Positions 59,477 through 64,000 of a stretch of 64,000 nt of DNA are shown piece by piece. This DNA comes from Methanothermobacter sp. MT-2 (GTDB lineage: Archaea; Methanobacteriota; Methanobacteria; Methanobacteriales; DSM-23052). The notes below the pieces were generated by a model that was given only the letters and a program-made list of their open reading frames with translations, was not told the DNA's origin and made no database searches. Every line of letters starts with the position of its first letter. Within the stretch, counting starts at the first letter, position 1. The DNA is taken from the NCBI GenBank assembly GCA_003584625.1, contig AP017647.1, forward strand, positions 1,040,603 through 1,104,602. Reading direction: 5' to 3'. A program made the translations under genes and the position numbers.

Positions 59477-59949
59477 CAGAAAAAATGCTAGAAGACATCA
59501 TAAAAGAAGCATACAACGAATCATCAAAAGGAAAAAGAAAAGGAGATAAAAACATAGAAGTCGAAAAAATAAGAGAATACATCCTATCAGCAAAAAATAT
59601 AATCATCCCAAACTGGGACGGGAAAAAACTAGAAACCATAAACAAAATACTCGCAGAATTCAACCTCCCAAAAGCCCAAGGACTAAAAATCCACACCAAC
59701 GCCGCCGATCTAACCCGACTACCAACAATAACCAAAGCCCTCATGGCAGTTGATACCACAGACTGCGACCTTGTAATAGCAAGAGGCCGGCTAGGAGTGC
59801 CAGGCTCGGGTTCAATGCTAATAATAATGGACCGAAAAGGCAGAATACTCTCAGCAGCCATATCACCACCACATGTAATCCATGGCAAAAGCCTAGAAGA
59901 AGCAGTAGAAAAAGAACTAAAAACAGCCCTCAAAAGGATAGGATTATGA
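59470..59949 (+). CDS. hcgB: FeGP cofactor guanylyltransferase HcgB
   Basis: 159 residues (DUF3236). It joins GMP to the pyridinol 4-hydroxyl. ADLTRLPTITKALMAVDTTDCDLVIARGRLGVPGSGSM and ISPPHVIHGKS are the characteristic segments. Overlaps hcgA and hcgC. Confidence 0.92.
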   Translation: MVTEKMLEDIIKEAYNESSKGKRKGDKNIEVEKIREYILSAKNIIIPNWDGKKLETINKILAEFNLPKAQGLKIHTNAADLTRLPTITKALMAVDTTDCDLVIARGRLGVPGSGSMLIIMDRKGRILSAAISPPHVIHGKSLEEAVEKELKTALKRIGL

Positions 59950-60695
59950 AAATAGAAAATGGCATAACACCCACTGTTAAAAGCTACTTTTCCACATATA
60001 CCATATCAGACATAATAAAAAGTATAGGTAATATCAAAGCAACTGCCATAACAGATTGGCTGGCTGAAAAAAATATTAAACTAGAAAATATTCTTATAAT
60101 AGGCGCCTATCTCACAGGTGCCATGATAACCAACAAACTCAAAAAATACAATGTCACAGTAACCGACAAGCAACCACACCTTAAATGCCTAGTCAACCCA
60201 AAAATCACATTCAAAAATCCTAAGAGTCTCAATGACACATGGGATCTTGTAATAGACACCACAGGCATCGGAGGCATGAAACCAAAAAAACTAAAAACAA
60301 AAATTTTCATAGTCGAAAACCCATGCTCAGATGCCAGCGACCATACAATAAAAAAATTCGATGAAACACAAAAAAGGATAAAAACTGCTAAAGCCCCAAT
60401 AAACGGCATACTATACACCAGCGGGTTAAATGCAAAAACATCAGGTACAATGACCCTAACCATAGAAGTGCTTCGAAAAAGCCTCAACCAAATCCTAAAA
60501 ATGGATGGTGTGCTCTATGCCACATCACAACTAAGATTCTATGAACGCATCCTATTCCAAGAAAAAAACTGCGAAAAGTTTAAAAAATCCATCAAAGAAA
60601 ACGCACTAATCGCCTCATCCCTCAAAAAAATAGACTGCGACCATCCAATAAAAGAAAACCTCAGAAGGATAAAATCCCATATAAAAGAGATATGA
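59946..60695 (+). CDS. hcgC: FeGP cofactor pyridinol methyltransferase HcgC
   Basis: 249 residues (DUF1188), Rossmann-like SAM-binding core ILIIGAYLTGAM and VIDTTGIGGM. Methylates C3 of the pyridinol. Overlaps neighbours as ATGA. Confidence 0.91.
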   Translation: MKIENGITPTVKSYFSTYTISDIIKSIGNIKATAITDWLAEKNIKLENILIIGAYLTGAMITNKLKKYNVTVTDKQPHLKCLVNPKITFKNPKSLNDTWDLVIDTTGIGGMKPKKLKTKIFIVENPCSDASDHTIKKFDETQKRIKTAKAPINGILYTSGLNAKTSGTMTLTIEVLRKSLNQILKMDGVLYATSQLRFYERILFQEKNCEKFKKSIKENALIASSLKKIDCDHPIKENLRRIKSHIKEI

Positions 60696-61396
60696 AACTC
60701 TCAAAATTCATAAAACTCATAGAAAAAAGAATACCACCACACCTAGCCATTAAAGGAGACAAAATAGGCCTAATAACACCAACAAAGGATACCAGAGTAG
60801 AAAAGATCCTCCTACTCATGGATTACATTAACACAAAACAGATACCCTACAAAGACTATGACATGCTCATACTACACCACCCCCCACAAATAAAACCTCC
60901 ACTACCAACATACATCATACACTCAAACTGGGATATCATCAAAGGCGGGGCCTGCGACGCCCTAGCCGACAAACTAGGACTAAAAACCATAGACACAATA
61001 GACAAAGGCATAGGAAGAATATGCCAAACAAATACTAAACTCGAGATTCTCATCGAGGACATCTGCAGAAAACTCAAAACAGACAACCTAAGGATAGTTA
61101 ATTTCAAAAGAAACCTCAAAATCGACAAGATAGCTATAGTATCAGGTTTCGGTTTAAACCCGGCCATGATAAAAAAAGTCCACAAAAAAGGGGTTAAAGT
61201 TTACCTTTCAGGAGACCTCACCCACAAGGGCAGCATACTCGCAAAAAACCTCAACCTAACATTAATAGATGCCGGACACCACACAACAGAACTCCCAGGC
61301 CTATACCGGCTAGGTGAACTCCTCTCCAAGATAGGAGTTAAAGTTAAAGTAATCGACACAAAAACCCCATGGGAGACAATAAAATGGATGCCATAG
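60692..61396 (+). CDS. hcgD: Nif3-like FeGP biosynthesis protein HcgD
   Basis: 234 residues of the Nif3/YbgI fold with ILHHPPQIKP, NWDIIKGGACDALAD and the metal-binding SGDLTHKGSILAKNLNLTLIDAGHHTTE. It is thought to bring iron to the cofactor. Confidence 0.91.
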   Translation: MKLSKFIKLIEKRIPPHLAIKGDKIGLITPTKDTRVEKILLLMDYINTKQIPYKDYDMLILHHPPQIKPPLPTYIIHSNWDIIKGGACDALADKLGLKTIDTIDKGIGRICQTNTKLEILIEDICRKLKTDNLRIVNFKRNLKIDKIAIVSGFGLNPAMIKKVHKKGVKVYLSGDLTHKGSILAKNLNLTLIDAGHHTTELPGLYRLGELLSKIGVKVKVIDTKTPWETIKWMP

Positions 61397-62025
61397 AAGA
61401 ACTAGAAAAAAAGAAAACACCCCATGGTAAAGTTACAATAATCGGCCTTGGAAGATTAGGTCTTAGAATCGGCTTAAACTTGGCAGAAGTCCACAGGGGA
61501 GGGCCTGCAGAAATAAAAGTCATCGACGGGCAACGTGTAACGGCAGAAGATCTGATATTCAGGTTAAAAGGTGCTAAGATAGGTGAATACAAGGTTAAAT
61601 TCCTTGAAAGATTAGCTAAGGGACTCTCAACAAGGAAAGTTGTGGGGATCCCAGCCTATATCTCAAAAAATAATCTCCAGATAATAGATGGTGACATCAT
61701 CTGCATTTCCATTGCAGGTGGCAATACACTCCCAATCACAGCAGCAATTATAAAACATGCCCAGAATATAGGAGCCTCGACCATAAGTACAATGGGGGTC
61801 TCAGGGATTGGAGAAGAAAAAATAATAGCAGAAGACATATCCAAGATCGATGATAATCCAATAGTCAAATTCCTAAAAGAGGAAGGGATAAAAGACCATC
61901 TTCTTATAGGAACTGGGAAACTTATAAGGGACTGGGAACCCATAACAGGATACGTGCTCGATAAAATAGCGGAAACCATCACCTCACATATACTGAAAAG
62001 TTTGCATCAGAGTTGTGGAGTATGA
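61384..62025 (+). CDS. hcgE: FeGP cofactor E1-like adenylyltransferase HcgE
   Basis: 213 residues, ThiF/E1-like: KVTIIGLGRLGLRIGLNLAEVHRGG nucleotide-binding loop. It activates the carboxyl group of the guanylylpyridinol by adenylylation. ATG 61384 has GGGAGA upstream; it lies inside the end of hcgD. Confidence 0.91.
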   Translation: MDAIEELEKKKTPHGKVTIIGLGRLGLRIGLNLAEVHRGGPAEIKVIDGQRVTAEDLIFRLKGAKIGEYKVKFLERLAKGLSTRKVVGIPAYISKNNLQIIDGDIICISIAGGNTLPITAAIIKHAQNIGASTISTMGVSGIGEEKIIAEDISKIDDNPIVKFLKEEGIKDHLLIGTGKLIRDWEPITGYVLDKIAETITSHILKSLHQSCGV

Positions 62026-62513
62026 TTAGGATAGCTACCGCAGAATGTTTCACCCATGGGAAAATAGCCAGGGAAATACATGCATTCTCCCAAGGCTATC
62101 CACTATCATATAAATGGAACATCAATCCAAAGATTTACAGGCTATCACTTGTCGCCGGGGTGTTCATCCCAACAATTTTTGGAATCAAAAAGATCCTAGG
62201 ATTTGAACCATTACCACCCACTGATTTGGTAGATGATATAAAAGTCTATGATGAAGCCGCTGATAAGAAGATGGCTAAAAAGATGGCTGAAGCCATAAAA
62301 GAGATCACAAGTGCAGATATTGGTATAGGGACAACCGCCGGTATTGGGAGGGGTGGCATAGCTGTTATAAGCGATAAAAGGGAAATCGTGAGCTCTTCGG
62401 ATGTCTATGCAGATCTTAGATCTTCTCCGGCCTCTGAGATAATCAAGAGACAAGAATCTGGGATAAAAAAGACCCTTAAATTCCTAGAGGATATCCTCAC
62501 AAATATGATATAA
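62022..62513 (+). CDS. hcgF: FeGP cofactor thioester-forming protein HcgF
   Basis: 163 residues (UPF0254). IRIATAECFTHGKIAREIHAFSQGYP has the Cys that forms a thioester with the activated pyridinol; ADIGIGTTAGIGRGGIAVIS follows. Start overlaps the hcgE stop as ATGA; last gene of the operon. Confidence 0.92.
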   Translation: MIRIATAECFTHGKIAREIHAFSQGYPLSYKWNINPKIYRLSLVAGVFIPTIFGIKKILGFEPLPPTDLVDDIKVYDEAADKKMAKKMAEAIKEITSADIGIGTTAGIGRGGIAVISDKREIVSSSDVYADLRSSPASEIIKRQESGIKKTLKFLEDILTNMI

Positions 62514-62556
62514 ATATCATGAAGGAGAATCATATAAATAGTTGAGGTGGTTTAAT

Positions 62557-63312
62557 ATGCTTCTTGAAATCACGGACTTAGCAGTTGAAGTGGATGGGAA
62601 AGAAGTTCTCGAGGACATAGACCTCTACATAGACAAGGGAGAAACTCACGTTCTCTTAGGACCAAACGGATCTGGTAAGAGCACGCTTTTCATGACAATC
62701 CTAGGCTTCCCAAAATATGAGGTTAAAAGGGGTGAAATAATCTTTAAGGGTGAGGACATCACAAACCTGCCCACAACAGAAAGGGTTAGGATGGGTATAG
62801 GTGTAAGCTTCCAGAACCCCCCGCCAATACGCGGCGTTAAACTAATCGACCTTTTAAAGATAGAAAACGGACAGACAGTCGAAGAAGAATTAAACCCCAA
62901 GATAATGGATATAGCTAAGAAAATGAAATTTGATGAAAAATTCCTTGAAAGGGATGTTAACATGGGCTTTTCTGGTGGAGAAGTTAAAAGATCAGAAATA
63001 CTGCAACTACTAGCCCAGAAACCCGACTTTATAATGTTCGACGAACCAGACAGTGGAGTTGACATCGAAAACGTAGAACTACTCGCAGAAGAAATCAACA
63101 CTCTCCTAGAGAAGGATAAAAAACCAGGCCAAAGACAAAAGTCAGGGCTTCTAATCACACACTTAGGATACATATTAAACTTCGTGAAAGCTGATATAGC
63201 CCACGTCCTATTAGATGGTAAGATAGCTTGCACAGGAAACCCCACCGAGATATTAGATGATATAAGAACAGAAGGATTCAAAGGGTGTGTTAAATGTTGC
63301 CAGACGCAATAA
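62557..63312 (+). CDS. sufC: Fe-S cluster assembly ATPase SufC
   Basis: 251 residues. Walker A GPNGSGKST, FSGGEVKRSEILQLL signature, MFDEPDSGVD Walker B. Forms a complex with SufB/D. ATG 62557 has AGGTGG upstream. The adjacent sufB/D gene overlaps its end. Confidence 0.96.
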   Translation: MLLEITDLAVEVDGKEVLEDIDLYIDKGETHVLLGPNGSGKSTLFMTILGFPKYEVKRGEIIFKGEDITNLPTTERVRMGIGVSFQNPPPIRGVKLIDLLKIENGQTVEEELNPKIMDIAKKMKFDEKFLERDVNMGFSGGEVKRSEILQLLAQKPDFIMFDEPDSGVDIENVELLAEEINTLLEKDKKPGQRQKSGLLITHLGYILNFVKADIAHVLLDGKIACTGNPTEILDDIRTEGFKGCVKCCQTQ

Positions 63313-64000
63313 AGAAAGCCGAAAAGGCGAAAGAGAAGAAAGCAGCATACGGTTATGACATAGACCTTGAAAAGTTCATAAAAGAAGAAGCAGGAGAACA
63401 TGAAAGGATCAATAAGGCAACAGAAGTGCCAAAGAAGATGAGAGAAACCCTACTCAAAGTTGGTGTCGACCCAACAGAAAAAGAAAGAGCAGGCACATTC
63501 ATACAAGTAGACCAATCAGGAGTATATACAAGCCGCGTCTCAAAAGCCGTGGAGGTAATGGGCTTAAACGTGGCCCTGGAAAAATACGATTGGCTTAAAG
63601 ATTACATGTGGAAGGTTGTAGCCCCAGACACAGACAAATATACTGCACACACAGCCCTCAGGGAAGCTGAGGGAGATGTGGGCGGATACTTTATAAGGTC
63701 TAAGCCAAATTCCCGGGAAATATTCCCAATCCAAGCTTGCATGTTCATAGGCGATGAGAAGGTTATGCAAACACTACATAATATTATAATTGCTGAGGAG
63801 AACTCTGAACTACATATAATAACTGGTTGCGCCACGGGCGAAGATGTGAGTTCAGCATTACACCTTGGTATATCCGAATTTTACATAAAAGAGGGTGCCA
63901 AGGTCACTTTTACAATGGTTCATAATTGGGCTGAACAAGTAGAAGTAAGGCCAAGGACTGGTATAATATTAGGAGATAACGCCACTTATATAAACAATTA
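63294..64000 (+). CDS. sufB: SufB/SufD scaffold protein, N-terminal part (runs off right edge)
   Basis: The frame from ATG 63294 overlaps the end of sufC by 19 bp and stays open to the window edge (235 codons). The sequence has RETLLKVGVDPTEKERAGTF, HNIIIAEENSELHIITGCA and SEFYIKEGAKVTFTMVHNW, matching the SufB/SufD beta-helix family. Archaea usually have one SufB-like protein, so sufB is likely; the C-terminus is not in view. Confidence 0.88.
   Translation, partial: MLPDAIKKAEKAKEKKAAYGYDIDLEKFIKEEAGEHERINKATEVPKKMRETLLKVGVDPTEKERAGTFIQVDQSGVYTSRVSKAVEVMGLNVALEKYDWLKDYMWKVVAPDTDKYTAHTALREAEGDVGGYFIRSKPNSREIFPIQACMFIGDEKVMQTLHNIIIAEENSELHIITGCATGEDVSSALHLGISEFYIKEGAKVTFTMVHNWAEQVEVRPRTGIILGDNATYINN

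Overview
The window comes from a hydrogenotrophic methanogenic archaeon, most likely Methanothermobacter or a close relative in the Methanobacteriaceae. The evidence is a complete hmd gene with the FeGP-cofactor genes hcgA-G, an mvhDGAB hydrogenase operon with its polyferredoxin, the methanofuran enzyme MfnA, a methanogen-type seryl-tRNA synthetase, archaeal lipid enzymes (a UbiA-type DGGGP synthase and inositol-phosphate synthase), KEOPS Pcc1 and ribosomal protein L10e. Genes are packed, many overlap as ATGA, and ribosome binding sites are strong GGTG/GGAGG types. I found no rRNA or tRNA gene.

Region 1 (1-2,640): the start of an ARPP-1-like protein running off the left edge, a translin-family protein, and a radical SAM protein whose N-terminal zinc-finger-like part can only be reached from an AUC (or mutated) start codon. 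Region 2 (2,868-19,175): a complete type I-B CRISPR-Cas system. I counted 113 repeats of 30 bp (2,931-10,458). The distal end carries decayed repeats and one solitary repeat of a different family. The leader is at 10,459-10,624, followed by cas2, cas1, cas4, cas3, cas5, cas7, cas8 and cas6, all transcribed leftward.

Region 3 (19,519-26,853): a DrrAB-like ABC exporter, then a rightward operon of a two-domain KaiC, a KaiB, and a MEDS-PAS-PAS histidine kinase, followed by a metallo-beta-lactamase/double-rhodanese protein and a flavin-binding protein. A clock-protein pair tied to a kinase in a dark anaerobe is the most intriguing system here. Region 4 (26,965-32,556): DGGGP synthase divergent from a prenol-kinase-like membrane protein and a thymidylate-kinase-fold protein (a possible prenol salvage set), an MBL-fold protein, a membrane protein, inositol-1-phosphate synthase and a V4R protein.

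Region 5 (32,557-33,875): unusually G/C-run-rich, hairpin-rich non-coding DNA around a small ferredoxin, including the right end of a dead IS200/IS605 (TnpB) element. Region 6 (33,876-50,007) is metabolic and informational: pyruvate carboxylase B, QueC, LarC, CobZ/CobS, Trm56, UPRT, fumarase beta, MfnA, PEP synthase, L10e, Pcc1, SerRS, a frameshifted CxxC lipoprotein gene, a second TnpB relic, an FKBP isomerase and a TmcAL-like nucleotidyltransferase.

Region 7 (50,055-64,000): dihydroorotase, mvhBAGD (electron supply to heterodisulfide reductase), hcgG, hmd, the hcgA-B-C-D-E-F operon that builds the iron-guanylylpyridinol cofactor of Hmd, then sufC and the start of sufB/D for Fe-S assembly. 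Together regions 6-7 make a hydrogen-metabolism and carbon-assimilation core. At a larger scale, kilobase blocks of A/C-rich or G/T-rich + strand occur irrespective of gene direction.
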